NCBI RefSeq assembly: GCF_001905005.1
Contig: NZ_LWKZ01000012.1
Location: 487,061 to 551,060, forward strand
Reading direction: 5' to 3'
From: Streptomyces sp. CB02923
GTDB lineage: Bacteria; Actinomycetota; Actinomycetes; Streptomycetales; Streptomycetaceae
DNA: 64,000 nucleotides
The position numbers and the translations under genes were made by a program. The notes beneath the pieces are model-generated. The model made no database searches, was not told the origin of the DNA, and saw only the letters and a program-made list of their open reading frames with translations. Shown here piece after piece: positions 8,706-17,909 of the stretch. Each line of letters starts with the position of its first letter. Position 1 is the first letter of the stretch.

Positions 8706-9445
8706 CGGCACCGGTGTTCCTCGTCGACAGCGTGCCGGGCACGGGGGAGGCCGTGCTGGACGGGCCGGAAGGCCGGCACGCGGTCTCCGTACGGCGGCTC
8801 CGCGCGGGCGAACCCGTGGTGCTGACGGACGGGCACGGCAGCGGCGCGGTGGGCGTGGTGCGGGCAGCCGAGGGCAAGGACCGCCTCGTCGTCGAGGTGA
8901 CCGGTACGCAGGACGAGCCGGACCCGGCCCCGCGCATCACCGTCGTACAGGCGCTGCCCAAGGGCGACCGCGGCGAACTCGCCGTGGAGACCATGACGGA
9001 GACCGGCGTGGACGCCGTCGTCCCGTGGGCCGCGTCCCGTTGCATCACCCAGTGGAAGGGCGAGCGGGCCGCGAAGTCCCTCGCCAAGTGGCGCAATACC
9101 GCCCGCGAGGCGGGCAAGCAGGCGCGTCGGCTGCGGTTTCCCGAAGTCGCCGACCTGATGTCGACCAAGCAGGTCGCCGCGCTGCTCGCGGAGGCGGACT
9201 TCGCCGCCGTACTGCACGAGGACCGGGACGCGGGGAGCGCGCCGCTGGCTTCCGCCGAACTCCCGTCGAGCGGGCGGATCGTGCTCGTGGTCGGCCCCGA
9301 AGGGGGCGTCTCGCCGGAGGAGTTGGCGGCCTTCGAGGAGGCGGGCGCCAAGGCGTACCGGCTCGGGTGGAGCGTGCTGCGGACGTCGACGGCGGGTACG
9401 GCGGCCACGGCGCTGCTGCTGGGCCGTACCGGGCGCTGGAGCTGA
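8702..9445 (+). CDS. rsmE: 16S rRNA m3U1498 methyltransferase RsmE
   Basis: A 247-residue RsmE, which N3-methylates U1498 of 16S rRNA using S-adenosylmethionine. The N-terminal PUA-like domain (EGRHAVSVRRLRAGE) is followed by the SPOUT knotted domain, with the conserved VVGPEGGVSPEEL loop and the C-terminal RLGWSVLRTSTAGTAATALL knot segment that binds SAM. It overlaps the upstream nitronate-monooxygenase-like gene by 4 nt. A long hairpin at 9469-9507 separates it from the convergent OsmC gene. Confidence 0.95.
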   Translation: MTAPVFLVDSVPGTGEAVLDGPEGRHAVSVRRLRAGEPVVLTDGHGSGAVGVVRAAEGKDRLVVEVTGTQDEPDPAPRITVVQALPKGDRGELAVETMTETGVDAVVPWAASRCITQWKGERAAKSLAKWRNTAREAGKQARRLRFPEVADLMSTKQVAALLAEADFAAVLHEDRDAGSAPLASAELPSSGRIVLVVGPEGGVSPEELAAFEEAGAKAYRLGWSVLRTSTAGTAATALLLGRTGRWS

Positions 9446-9468
9446 CGGCGCGCCAGGTGTGAGGCAAC

Positions 9469-9507
9469 GGCGGGGCCGTGGCGGTTTCGCGCCGCCGCGG
9501 CCCCGCC
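9469..9507. terminator. Bidirectional terminator between rsmE and the OsmC gene
   Basis: Arms 9469-9484 and 9492-9507 form a 16-bp stem with one G-U wobble and a 7-nt loop. It lies midway between convergent genes and ends 6 nt from the OsmC stop, so it probably serves both strands. Confidence 0.8.
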
Positions 9508-9513
9508 ACCGGT

Positions 9514-9942
9514 TCAGACCAGCTCGGCCTGGAGGGTGATGTTCTTGACGCCGGCCAGCGCCTGGCTCACCGGGCAGTTCTTCTTCGCGTCCTCGGCCGC
9601 GGCCTGGAAGTCCTCCTCGGACAGGCCGGGCACGCTGGCCTTGACGGTCAGCACGATGCCGGTGATGCCCTCGCCCGGCTGGAAGGTCACGTCGGCCTTG
9701 GTGTCCAGCGCCGCGACGGTGTAGCCCTTGCCCGCGAGGCCGTGCGAGAAGGCCATCGAGTAGCAGGAGGAGTGGGCGGCCGCGATCAGCTCTTCGGGGC
9801 TGGTGACGCCGTTCGGCTGCTCGGCGCGGGCCGGCCAGTTCACGTCGAACGTGCCGACGTTGGAGGAGGCGAGGGCGACGCTGCCCTTGCCCTCCATGAG
9901 GTTGCCTTCCCAGTGGGTGGCGGCGGTACGGGTGGTTGCCAT
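9514..9942 (-). CDS. OsmC-family hydroperoxide reductase (peroxiredoxin)
   Basis: A 142-residue OsmC/Ohr-type protein that reduces organic hydroperoxides by a thiol mechanism. The two expected redox cysteines are C60 (AAHSSCYSMAF) and C123 (KKNCPVS), and Glu50 (SPEELIAAAH) matches the catalytic glutamate. Length and sequence (TRTAATHWEGNL, NGVTSPEELI) fit the OsmC branch rather than Ohr. Start ATG 9942 has an AGGAG ribosome site. The gene is monocistronic, convergent with rsmE, and likely responds to oxidative or osmotic stress. Confidence 0.93.
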   Translation of the reverse strand: MATTRTAATHWEGNLMEGKGSVALASSNVGTFDVNWPARAEQPNGVTSPEELIAAAHSSCYSMAFSHGLAGKGYTVAALDTKADVTFQPGEGITGIVLTVKASVPGLSEEDFQAAAEDAKKNCPVSQALAGVKNITLQAELV

Positions 9943-10138
9943 GGTGGATGACTCCTGGTCGTGGGCGATGGAGGTCTGTGCCTGATCAGCTTAGTGAAGA
10001 CGGCGCGGCGTGCCGCGGGCCCGGCCGGGCGGAACGCGGCAGTCCGGACGGCGGACCCGGAGGTGCCGTACGCACCGCCGCGCACACTGGCCGAGCCGGG
10101 ACTGTTGGTCCGCGTGCGGCGGTGGGAAGCTGCCGGAC

Positions 10139-10939
10139 ATGGGGGCCATAGGGCGCGTACGAGACGTACGGCACGGCCGGGTGCGGCACGCGCGGACCGG
10201 CCGGCACCGGTTCGGCGGCACCCGGCGCGGCAGGCTGCTGGCGGTGCTGGGCGCCGCGGGCGCCGCGATCGTCGGGGTGACCGCCTGCGAGCCGGCCGGC
10301 GGGCTGAACACCTCGTCGGTCGCCGTCACCACCGACCAGGCGGGGACGCGGGCGCTGGAGGCGGCCGGTGTCAACGTGAGCTGGCTGAGCTGTACGGCGA
10401 CGCTCCGGGGGGACCAGCGGGCCACCTCGAACCCGACGGCCACCGCGACCCGGAAGGCGGTCGCCACCGTCGACTGCCAGGGCCAGACCGCCCGCGGCAG
10501 CAAGATCACCATCACCGGCTGGGTCACCTCCGGGGTCGACGGGCACTGCGTACGGGGCAGGCTGACCGCGCGGGTCGCCGGGCAGGTCGTCTTCCAGGTG
10601 GGCGTGCTCGGCGACTGCGACGCGGACGAGCCGACCGGCACGTCACGGCCCACCGTCACGCACACCGTCCAGCCGCCCAGCATCGGCCACACGTCCGACG
10701 AACCGCCGGACACCCCGCCCGTCACGGTCACGGTCACGGCGCAGCCGGACCCCGACCCGGATCCCGATCCGGACCCGTCCCCCAGCGAGACCTGCTCGGA
10801 CGGCTCGCACGACCACGACGGCCAGGGCGGACACGACGACGGTCAGAACGACGGCCACGACGGTCAGGACGACCACCAGAACGACCATCAGGACCAGCAG
10901 CACCCCGACCAGGAGAACACCTGGGCAGCCCACCACTGA
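10139..10939 (+). CDS. Putative lipoprotein with His/Asp/Gln-rich tail
   Basis: A 266-residue protein I do not recognise. After an Arg/His-rich N-terminus there is a hydrophobic signal (LLAVLGAAGAAIVGV) ending in a lipobox-like VTAC, so it is probably a lipoprotein exposed on the outer face of the membrane. A compact Cys-containing region follows (SCTATLRG, VDCQGQ, HCVRG, GDCDAD). The protein then has a Pro/Asp spacer of DP repeats and a terminal segment of about 45 residues made mostly of His, Asp, Gln and Gly. Such a tail could bind divalent metal. ATG 10139 has a GGTGGGAA-type ribosome site; further in-frame starts exist upstream without support. Confidence 0.65.
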   Translation: MGAIGRVRDVRHGRVRHARTGRHRFGGTRRGRLLAVLGAAGAAIVGVTACEPAGGLNTSSVAVTTDQAGTRALEAAGVNVSWLSCTATLRGDQRATSNPTATATRKAVATVDCQGQTARGSKITITGWVTSGVDGHCVRGRLTARVAGQVVFQVGVLGDCDADEPTGTSRPTVTHTVQPPSIGHTSDEPPDTPPVTVTVTAQPDPDPDPDPDPSPSETCSDGSHDHDGQGGHDDGQNDGHDGQDDHQNDHQDQQHPDQENTWAAHH

Positions 10940-11092
10940 TCATGGCGCCACCGACCACCGCGCCGCCCCGCACGGGCGGCCCGGTAACATCCGGTCCCGT
11001 AGACGTGATCGTGACGTGACACGGCGCGGTGCGGGACGGCTCCGGACGAACGGGCCGCCGTGCACCGGCCGCGACCCGGGAGGAGCCCACCG

Positions 11093-11449
11093 GTGGCGGG
11101 AGAACCGCAGGCCGACTGCCTGTTCTGCAAGATTGTGGCCGGCGAGGTGCCCGCGACGATCGTGCGGGAGACCGAGACGACGATCGCCTTCCGGGACATC
11201 AGCCCGCAGGCGCCGACGCACGTCCTGGTGATTCCCAAGGTGCACTACGCGAACGCCGGGGAGCTGGCCGCCGCCGAGCCGCGGATCGCCGGTGAGGTGC
11301 TGAGCGAGGCCGCGGCCGTGGCGGTCGACGAGAAGGTCGACTCGACCGGCTACCGGATCATCTTCAACACCGGTCCGGGCGCGGGCCAGACCGTCTTCCA
11401 CGCCCATGCGCACGTGCTGGGCGGGCGCGACCTCCAGCGCCTGGTCTGA
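11093..11449 (+). CDS. HIT-family hydrolase
   Basis: A 118-residue histidine-triad protein of the HINT type, which hydrolyses AMP-linked phosphoramidates. The family start DCLFCKIVAGEVPA and the triad FHAHAHVLGGRDL near the C-terminus are both present; the catalytic histidine is the middle one of HAHAH. GTG 11093 follows GGGAGGAG at 8-nt spacing. It is followed after 25 nt by the ribonuclease Z-like gene, so the pair is probably one transcript. Confidence 0.93.
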   Translation: MAGEPQADCLFCKIVAGEVPATIVRETETTIAFRDISPQAPTHVLVIPKVHYANAGELAAAEPRIAGEVLSEAAAVAVDEKVDSTGYRIIFNTGPGAGQTVFHAHAHVLGGRDLQRLV

Positions 11450-11474
11450 CGGCCGGACCGGGAGCCGCACCACC

Positions 11475-12380
11475 GTGTCCGTACGCGAGTTCGTCGTCCT
11501 CGGCACCGCCAGCCAGGTGCCCACCCGGCACCGCAACCACAACGGCTACGTGCTGCGCTGGGACGGCGAGGGCATCATGTTCGACCCCGGCGAGGGCACG
11601 CAGCGGCAGATGCTGCGCGCCGGGGTCGCCGCGCACGACCTGAACCGGATCTGCGTCACGCACTTCCACGGCGACCACTCGCTGGGGCTCGCCGGGGTCA
11701 TCCAGCGCATCAACCTCGACCGGGTGCCGCATCCGGTCACCGCGCACTACCCGGCGAGCGGCCAACGCTTCTTCGACCGGCTGCGGTACGCCACCGCCTA
11801 CCGCGAGACGGTGCGGCTGGGCGAGGAGCCGGTGGCCGCCGACGGGGTACTGGCCCGTACCCCGTCGTACGTCCTGGAGGCGCGCAAGCTCTCCCACCCG
11901 GTCGAGTCGTACGGCTACCGGCTGGTCGAGCCGGACGGGCGCCGGATGCTGCCGGAGCGGCTCGCCGCGCACGGCATCGCGGGCCCGGACGTCGGCCGGC
12001 TCCAGCGCGAGGGGCAGCTGAACGGCGTCACCCTCGACGACGTCAGCGAGGTTCGGCGGGGCCAGCGCTTCGCCTTCGTCATGGACACCCGGCTGTGCGA
12101 CGGGGTGCACGCCCTCGCCGAGGGCGCCGACCTGCTCGTCATCGAGTCGACGTTCCTCGACGAGGACGTCCGGCTGGCCGAGGACCACGGGCACCTGACG
12201 GCGGGCCAGGCGGCGCGCGCCGCGGCCGACGCGGGCGTACGCCACCTGGTCCTCACCCACTTCTCCCAGCGGTACTCCGACCCGGCGGAGTTCGAGCGCC
12301 AGGCCCGGGAGGCGGGGTTCGCGGGCGAACTCACCATCGCCCGCGACCTGATGCGCGTCCCGGTGCCCAGGCGCGCCTGA
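11475..12380 (+). CDS. rnz: Ribonuclease Z-like MBL-fold endonuclease
   Basis: A 301-residue member of the RNase Z group, which cleaves tRNA precursors at the 3' end. Signatures are LGTASQVPTRHRNHNGY at the N-terminus, HFHGDHSLGL as the metal-binding motif, a PVESYGYRL segment in the exosite region, the FVMDTRLCDG aspartate and LTHFSQRY with the last histidine. The asparagine-rich RNHNGY matches the Streptomyces RNase Z N-terminus. GTG 11475 is the start that gives the correct N-terminus; the upstream part of the open frame overlaps the HIT gene and is not coding. Confidence 0.9.
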   Translation: MSVREFVVLGTASQVPTRHRNHNGYVLRWDGEGIMFDPGEGTQRQMLRAGVAAHDLNRICVTHFHGDHSLGLAGVIQRINLDRVPHPVTAHYPASGQRFFDRLRYATAYRETVRLGEEPVAADGVLARTPSYVLEARKLSHPVESYGYRLVEPDGRRMLPERLAAHGIAGPDVGRLQREGQLNGVTLDDVSEVRRGQRFAFVMDTRLCDGVHALAEGADLLVIESTFLDEDVRLAEDHGHLTAGQAARAAADAGVRHLVLTHFSQRYSDPAEFERQAREAGFAGELTIARDLMRVPVPRRA

Positions 12381-12410
12381 GGAGCTTCCCGGCTGGGGTG
12401 CCCTGGCGGG

Positions 12411-13214
12411 TCAGGGAAGGAAGTACATCGGGTTCGGCAGCTTGAACGTCTTGTCGCCGTAGCCGCCGTTCAGGTCGCTGTACTGGTCGCCGAAGTTGGC
12501 GACGATGTCGAAGCCCTTGGACTCGATGTGCTTGCGGGTGCCCGCCTTGAACTGGACCGTCGAGCAGTTGGCGCCGCACGGCAGGTAGGCCGGCGGGTTC
12601 TTCTTGTCCTTGAGGTAGACGTGCGTGCGGTCGAGCGGAACGCCGTAGCCGACGTTCTTCAGGTTGCGCACGCTCCACTCGCGCTGCGCCTCCTTGCGGC
12701 CGGTGACGAAGAAGACCTCGTACCCCTTGCCGTGCGCCCAGTTGACGAGGCGGTCCATGCCGTAGACCGCTTCCATGTCGGTGCTCGCCAGGTACTTGTC
12801 CTGGGCCGCCTCGGTGTGGTGGAAGCCGACCTGGAGCTCGTAGTTGTACGTGAGCAGCGTAGTGTCGTCCATGTCCAGGACGATGGCGGGCTTCTTGCCG
12901 TGGTGGTGCTTGTTGGCGGCCTTGGCGGCCTTGGCGAGGTAGCGCCGGGCCGAGTCCGTGATGCCGCGCATCTGCTTGGCGTAGTTGCTGCGCGGCGAGG
13001 CGTAATGCTGCCCGTCAGCGGTCACCGTGTCGCCGTAGTACGCCTTGATCCGGTCCTGCACCTGGGTGAGGTTGGGGATCTCCTTGTCCGTACGCGGTAC
13101 GGAGTGCTCGGCGGTGGCCTGGCCGGCGCCGAACGCCGCGGTACCGGCGAGGACCGCCGTGGCGGCCAGGGCGCCGAGGCGGACGCGGCGACGGGAGAGG
13201 ACGGGGTGGCGCAT
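12411..13214 (-). CDS. Secreted HAD-family (class B-like) acid phosphatase
   Basis: A 267-residue exported phosphatase. The N-terminus (MRHPVLSRRRVRLGALAA) with a hydrophobic stretch and an AxA-type site near residue 35 is a Sec signal peptide. The HAD nucleophile motif DMDDTTLLTYN starts at Asp114 with the second catalytic Asp at 116; later motifs are VFFVTGRKE and IVANFGDQYSDL. Cysteines in LPCGANCSTVQ may form a disulfide outside the cell. Related Streptomyces proteins are annotated as HAD IIIB phosphatases; the natural phosphoester is unknown. Confidence 0.9.
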   Translation of the reverse strand: MRHPVLSRRRVRLGALAATAVLAGTAAFGAGQATAEHSVPRTDKEIPNLTQVQDRIKAYYGDTVTADGQHYASPRSNYAKQMRGITDSARRYLAKAAKAANKHHHGKKPAIVLDMDDTTLLTYNYELQVGFHHTEAAQDKYLASTDMEAVYGMDRLVNWAHGKGYEVFFVTGRKEAQREWSVRNLKNVGYGVPLDRTHVYLKDKKNPPAYLPCGANCSTVQFKAGTRKHIESKGFDIVANFGDQYSDLNGGYGDKTFKLPNPMYFLP

Positions 13215-13427
13215 GTGCTGCTCCTAGATGGACCGGTGGGGGCCACCTAGATTTAACAGAGCATTTATGTGCCGATCTACGCGCGAAGATTCAATGGTTG
13301 GTAAAGGCTGGGACGGAAGGCGCCCGGCGTGCTTCCGCCGCCGCCCATTGACGCCCCTCATTCCGCCTCCCTACCCTCCGTCCCCATGGACGGATCGCGT
13401 CTACATACGCAGACGGAGCGGACGCCG

Positions 13428-14741
13428 GTGGACCCAGCGGTCCCGGCCGCCCCCACCACCATCACCGCCATCCACCTCACCCCCATCCTCGTGGCCGACC
13501 CGCCGCTGCTGAACACCCAGGGCGTCCACCAGCCCTACACCCCCCGCCTGATCATCGAAGTGATCACGGCGGGCGGTGCGGCCGGTCTCGGCGAGACCTA
13601 CGGCGACACCCGGTACCTCGCGCTCGCGCGCCCGCTGGCCGACGCACTGATCGGCCGCCCGGTCACGGACCTGAACGCGCTGCCCCGCCTCGCGGCCGAG
13701 GTCTGCGGCGACTCCCCGGCGGCCACCGGGGCCGAGGACGTCACCGCGGGCGGCCTGCGCGGCGTGCAGACCGCCGACAAGCTGCGGCTGTCCGTCCTCT
13801 CCGGCTTCGAGGTCGCCTGCCTGGACGCCTGGGGGCGGCACGCCGGCCTGCCCGTCCACGCCCTGCTCGGCGGCAAGGTCCGGGACCGCGTCGACTACAG
13901 CGCCTACCTCTTCTACCGCTGGGCCGGGCACCCCGGGGGCCGCGGCGAACCCGACGACTGGGGCGCGGCCCTCGACCCGCCCGGCGTCGTCGCGCAGGCC
14001 GGCCGCTTCCACGACACGTACGGCTTCCGCTCCTTCAAGCTCAAAGGCGGCGTCTTCGAACCGGCGCAGGAGATCGCCGCGGTACGGGCCCTGGCCACCG
14101 CCTTCCCCGGCCGCCCGCTGCGCCTCGACCCGAACGGCGCGTGGAGCGTCGCGACCTCCCTGAAGGCCGCCCACGAGCTCCAGGACGTCCTCGAATACCT
14201 GGAGGACCCCACCAGCACCACCACCCACATGGCCGAGGTCGCGTCCCGTACGGACCTGCCGCTCGCCACCAACATGTGCGTGACCACCTTCGCGGAGATC
14301 CGCGAAGCGTTCACCCGAGACGCCGTACAGGTGGTCCTCTGCGACCACCACTACTGGGGCGGCCTGCGCAGCACCCGCGAACTCGCCGCAATCTGCCGGA
14401 CCTTCGGCGTCGGCCTGTCCATGCACTCCAACACCCACCTCGGCATCAGCCTCGCCGCGATGACCCACGTCGCCGCGACCGTTCCCGACCTGCGGTACGC
14501 CTGCGACACCCATTACCCGTGGCAGACGGAGGACGTCCTCACCGAACGCCTCACCTTCACGGACGGCGCGCTGCCGGTGTCCGACGCCCCGGGCCTCGGC
14601 GTCACACTGGACCGTGACCGCCTGGCGGCCCTCCACGGGCGCTGGCTCTCCGACGACGGCACGCTCCGCGACCGCGACGACGCGGCGGCGATGCGGGCCG
14701 CCGACCCGGAGTGGGTGACGCCACGGGTGCCGCGCTGGTGA
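13428..14741 (+). CDS. Glucarate dehydratase-like enolase-superfamily enzyme
   Basis: A 437-residue enolase-superfamily protein closest to glucarate dehydratase, which removes water from D-glucarate. It has an N-terminal capping domain, then a TIM barrel with FKLKGG (the KxK acid/base lysine), RLDPNGAWS as the first metal ligand, EYLEDP and ATNMCV for the following ligands, and MHSNTHLGISLAA near the catalytic His. These match the GlucD subgroup. GTG 13428 follows CGGAGCGG at about 9 nt; ATG 13386 is an alternative without a ribosome site. It is alone in its direction, so its pathway partners are not in view. Confidence 0.85.
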   Translation: MDPAVPAAPTTITAIHLTPILVADPPLLNTQGVHQPYTPRLIIEVITAGGAAGLGETYGDTRYLALARPLADALIGRPVTDLNALPRLAAEVCGDSPAATGAEDVTAGGLRGVQTADKLRLSVLSGFEVACLDAWGRHAGLPVHALLGGKVRDRVDYSAYLFYRWAGHPGGRGEPDDWGAALDPPGVVAQAGRFHDTYGFRSFKLKGGVFEPAQEIAAVRALATAFPGRPLRLDPNGAWSVATSLKAAHELQDVLEYLEDPTSTTTHMAEVASRTDLPLATNMCVTTFAEIREAFTRDAVQVVLCDHHYWGGLRSTRELAAICRTFGVGLSMHSNTHLGISLAAMTHVAATVPDLRYACDTHYPWQTEDVLTERLTFTDGALPVSDAPGLGVTLDRDRLAALHGRWLSDDGTLRDRDDAAAMRAADPEWVTPRVPRW

Positions 14742-14836
14742 GCGGCGGGTCGCGGCGGCCGGCCGAGCGGCGCTTCCGGCGCCGCGGACGCGTACCGTAT
14801 TGATCCCGTACGTGATCTTTGGAGGGAGCTGTCCCG

Positions 14837-15922
14837 ATGGCACAGGAAGTGCGTGGCGTCATCGCGCCGGGGAAGAACGAGCCGGTGCGGCTGGAGACGA
14901 TCCTGGTGCCGGATCCCGGGCCGGGCGAGGCCGTGGTGAAGGTGCAGGCGTGCGGAGTGTGCCACACGGACCTGCACTACAAGCAGGGCGGGATCAACGA
15001 CGAGTTCCCGTTCCTGCTGGGGCACGAGGCGGCGGGTGTCGTGGAGGCCGTGGGGCAGGGCGTGACCGATGTGGCGCCCGGGGACTTCGTGATCCTGAAC
15101 TGGCGAGCGGTGTGCGGCAAGTGCCGCGCCTGCAAGCGGGGCCGGCCGCAGTACTGCTTCGACACCCACAACGCGAAGCAGAAGATGACACTGAAGGACG
15201 GGACGGAGCTGACGCCCGCCCTCGGAATCGGCGCGTTCGCCGACAAGACGCTGGTCGCGGCGGGCCAGTGCACCAAGGTCGACCCCGAGGTTTCGCCGGC
15301 CGTGGCCGGGCTGCTGGGCTGCGGCGTGATGGCCGGCATCGGCGCGGCCATCAACACGGGTGCCGTGGGCCGCGGCGACTCCGTCGCGGTGATCGGCTGC
15401 GGCGGCGTGGGGGACGCGGCGGTCGTCGGTGCCCGGCTGGCCGGCGCGTCGCGGATCATCGCCGTGGACGTGGAGGACCGCAAGCTGTCCATGGCCAAGA
15501 CGATGGGCGCCACCCACACCGTGAACTCGCGCGCCGCCGACCCGGTCGAGGCGATCCGCGAGCTGACCGGCGGCTTCGGCGCCGACGTGGTGATCGACGC
15601 GGTGGGGCGCCCGGAGACCTACCGGCAGGCGTTCTACGCCCGTGACCTGGCCGGCACGGTGGTCCTGGTCGGCGTGCCGACGCCGGAGATGAAGCTGGAG
15701 CTGCCGCTGCTGGACGTGTTCGGCCGCGGCGGTGCGCTGAAGTCGTCCTGGTACGGCGACTGCCTGCCGTCCCGTGACTTCCCGATGCTGGTCGACCTGC
15801 ACCAGCAGGGCCGGATCGACCTGGCGGGCTTCGTGACGGAGACCATCGGCATTGAGGATGTCGAGCAGGCGTTCGAGCGGATGCATCAGGGCGACGTACT
15901 GCGTTCGGTGGTGACGCTCTGA
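14837..15922 (+). CDS. S-(hydroxymethyl)mycothiol dehydrogenase
   Basis: A 361-residue zinc-dependent alcohol dehydrogenase of the mycothiol-dependent formaldehyde dehydrogenase group (also MscR, an S-nitrosomycothiol reductase). Catalytic zinc ligands are in CGVCHTDLHY and GHEAAG; the structural zinc cysteines are in CGKCRACKRGRPQYC; the NAD-binding motif is IGCGGVGDAA. It oxidises the spontaneous adduct of formaldehyde and mycothiol. ATG 14837 follows a strong GGAGGGAG site. Its stop overlaps the start of the next MBL gene by one base (TGATG), so the two proteins are translationally coupled and form one detoxification operon. Confidence 0.94.
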   Translation: MAQEVRGVIAPGKNEPVRLETILVPDPGPGEAVVKVQACGVCHTDLHYKQGGINDEFPFLLGHEAAGVVEAVGQGVTDVAPGDFVILNWRAVCGKCRACKRGRPQYCFDTHNAKQKMTLKDGTELTPALGIGAFADKTLVAAGQCTKVDPEVSPAVAGLLGCGVMAGIGAAINTGAVGRGDSVAVIGCGGVGDAAVVGARLAGASRIIAVDVEDRKLSMAKTMGATHTVNSRAADPVEAIRELTGGFGADVVIDAVGRPETYRQAFYARDLAGTVVLVGVPTPEMKLELPLLDVFGRGGALKSSWYGDCLPSRDFPMLVDLHQQGRIDLAGFVTETIGIEDVEQAFERMHQGDVLRSVVTL

Positions 15923-16560
15923 TGGCGGCGCGCATCGACCACCTGGTCACCTCCGGCACGTTCGCGCTCGACGGCGGCACGTGGGACGTCGACAACAACG
16001 TGTGGATCGTCGGCGACGACATCGAGGCCGTCGTCATCGACGCCGCGCACGACGCCGACGCGATCTTCGACGCGCTCGACGGCCGTACGCTGCGCGCGAT
16101 CATCTGCACGCACGCGCACAACGACCACATCGACGCCGCCCCGGCCCTCGCCGCCCGCACCGGCGCCCCCGTCCACCTGCACCCGGACGACCTGCCGCTG
16201 TGGAAGCAGACCCACCCGGACCGCGCGCCGGAGGAGTCCCTGGCCGACGGTCAGGTCCTCACCGTCGGCGGCGTCGACCTGACCGTGCTGCACACGCCGG
16301 GGCACGCGCCGGGCGCGGTCTGCCTGTACGCGCCGGACCTGGGGGAGCACGGCACGGTCTTCACCGGCGACACCCTCTTCCAGGGCGGCCCCGGAGCCAC
16401 CGGCCGGTCGTTCTCCGACTTCCCGACCATCGTCGACTCGATCCGGGAGCGGCTGCTGACGCTGCCTCCGCGGACCGAGGTCCGCACCGGGCACGGCGAC
16501 GGCACGACGATCGGCGCCGAGGCCCCGCACCTGGAGGAGTGGGTGAAGCGGGGGCACTGA
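15922..16560 (+). CDS. MBL-fold hydrolase, probable S-formylmycothiol hydrolase
   Basis: A 212-residue glyoxalase II-like metallo-hydrolase with the full metal motif THAHNDHIDA, then TPGHAPG, FTGDTLF and a C-terminal RTGHGDGTTIG. Tight coupling to the mycothiol-dependent formaldehyde dehydrogenase indicates it probably hydrolyses the thioester product S-formylmycothiol to formate and mycothiol. This pairing is common in actinobacteria; the exact substrate is inferred from context. Confidence 0.88.
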   Translation: MAARIDHLVTSGTFALDGGTWDVDNNVWIVGDDIEAVVIDAAHDADAIFDALDGRTLRAIICTHAHNDHIDAAPALAARTGAPVHLHPDDLPLWKQTHPDRAPEESLADGQVLTVGGVDLTVLHTPGHAPGAVCLYAPDLGEHGTVFTGDTLFQGGPGATGRSFSDFPTIVDSIRERLLTLPPRTEVRTGHGDGTTIGAEAPHLEEWVKRGH

Positions 16561-16574
16561 GCCCCCGGTCCGCG

Positions 16575-17909
16575 TCAGTCCGTGGCCGCCCGCTCCAGAA
16601 TGCGGGCGGCCACCGCCGGCGAGTCCACCAGCGGATGCAGCGCCACCGCGCGAAGGGCCGCGTCCCGGTCCTTGAACTCCGCCGCCTCGACCGTCGCCAG
16701 TTCGACGGCCTTGAGCTGGAGCATCAGGCCCAGCTGGTCCTCGCGCAGGGGCGCGCACGGCAGCGGCCGCGCGCCGTGCGCGTCCACCTCGCACACCGTC
16801 TCGATGATCGCCTCGGGCGCGAGCTGCGGCACGGTCGTACCGTTGCGCACGTTCAGGATGAGGCGCGCGTGCCGGTCGCCCGCGACGGCGCGCATGACGG
16901 CCAGCGCCACCTGGTCGTAGCCGCCGCCCTCCAGGTCGCAGGTGTCGCGCTGCCAGCCGCCGGTCGCCTCCCGGCTGTCGGCCATGTACGTCTCCTCGCG
17001 CTCCAGGCGGGTGCGCTCCCAGAGGGCGTACGCCTCTTCGGGGGAGACACCGGACGCCGCCTCGAAGAAGCCGCCCTGCTGCTGGTCCAGGAACTCGCCA
17101 CGGGTCTCGGACGCGTTCTGCACGGACGCGAGCGTCTCGCGGCGGAAGTAGTAGTAGTGCAGGTACTCGTTGGGGATCGAGCCCAGCGCGCGCAGCCAGT
17201 CGGCGCCGAAGAGCTTGCCCTCCTCGAAAGAGATCAGCGCGTCGGAATCGGACAGCAGGGACCTCAGCAGGTCCGTGCCGTCCTCGGCGGTCAAGGAGCG
17301 CAGCCAGCCGAGGTGGTTGAGGCCGACGTAGTCGTACGTCACCCGGTCCGGATCGGCGCCCGCGGCCCGCGCCGCGCGCCGCACCAGCCCGACCGGCGAA
17401 TCACAGATACCGATCACCCGCTCGCCCAGCACCTGGGACATCGCCTCGGTGACGATCCCGGCCGGATTGGTGAAGTTGACGACCCAGGCATCCGGAGCGA
17501 GCGCCGCCACCCGCTCCGCGATGTGCAGCGCGACGGGCACCGTGCGCAGCCCGTACAGCACGCCGCCCGCGCCCACCGTCTCCTGGCCCAGCACCCCCGC
17601 GTCCAGCGGAATCCGCTCGTCCGCGATCCGCCCCGCGGTGCCGCCGACCCGGATCGCGGAGAAGACGAAGTCGGTGCCGCGCAGCGCGTCGTCGAGGGAG
17701 TCCGCGACCCGTACCCGGACGGGAGACGGCCGCCCGGGGCCGGTCCGCTGCCCGGCCTGCCGGGCCAGCACGGAGGCGATCACGGCCACCCGCCGCGGGT
17801 CGGTGTCGTACAGCGTCACCTCGGAGACGGCCTGCGCGGGATCGTCCAGGAGCGCGCGGTGCACCAGCGGAACCCGGAAACCCCCGCCGCCCAAAATCGT
17901 GAGCCTCAT
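16575..17909 (-). CDS. GH4-family 6-phospho-beta-glucosidase
   Basis: A 444-residue family 4 glycosidase, enzymes that hydrolyse 6-phosphoglycosides by an NAD+- and Mn2+-dependent redox-elimination mechanism. The N-terminal Rossmann motif is LGGGGFRVPL, followed by TDFVFSAIRVGG, the NFTNPAG and GICDSPVG motifs with the metal-binding Cys, and YVGLNHLGW with the metal-binding His. It is divergent from a PfkB sugar kinase across 66 nt. The shared region suggests one sugar-catabolic unit, although no PTS genes are visible to make a phosphorylated disaccharide. Confidence 0.92.
   Translation of the reverse strand: MRLTILGGGGFRVPLVHRALLDDPAQAVSEVTLYDTDPRRVAVIASVLARQAGQRTGPGRPSPVRVRVADSLDDALRGTDFVFSAIRVGGTAGRIADERIPLDAGVLGQETVGAGGVLYGLRTVPVALHIAERVAALAPDAWVVNFTNPAGIVTEAMSQVLGERVIGICDSPVGLVRRAARAAGADPDRVTYDYVGLNHLGWLRSLTAEDGTDLLRSLLSDSDALISFEEGKLFGADWLRALGSIPNEYLHYYYFRRETLASVQNASETRGEFLDQQQGGFFEAASGVSPEEAYALWERTRLEREETYMADSREATGGWQRDTCDLEGGGYDQVALAVMRAVAGDRHARLILNVRNGTTVPQLAPEAIIETVCEVDAHGARPLPCAPLREDQLGLMLQLKAVELATVEAAEFKDRDAALRAVALHPLVDSPAVAARILERAATD

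Noticed and set aside
4914..8711. A 1265-codon minus-strand open frame
   Set aside because: It is antisense to hrcA, dnaJ and the nitronate monooxygenase gene, all of which have clear domains. Its translation has no recognisable family and reflects high GC.
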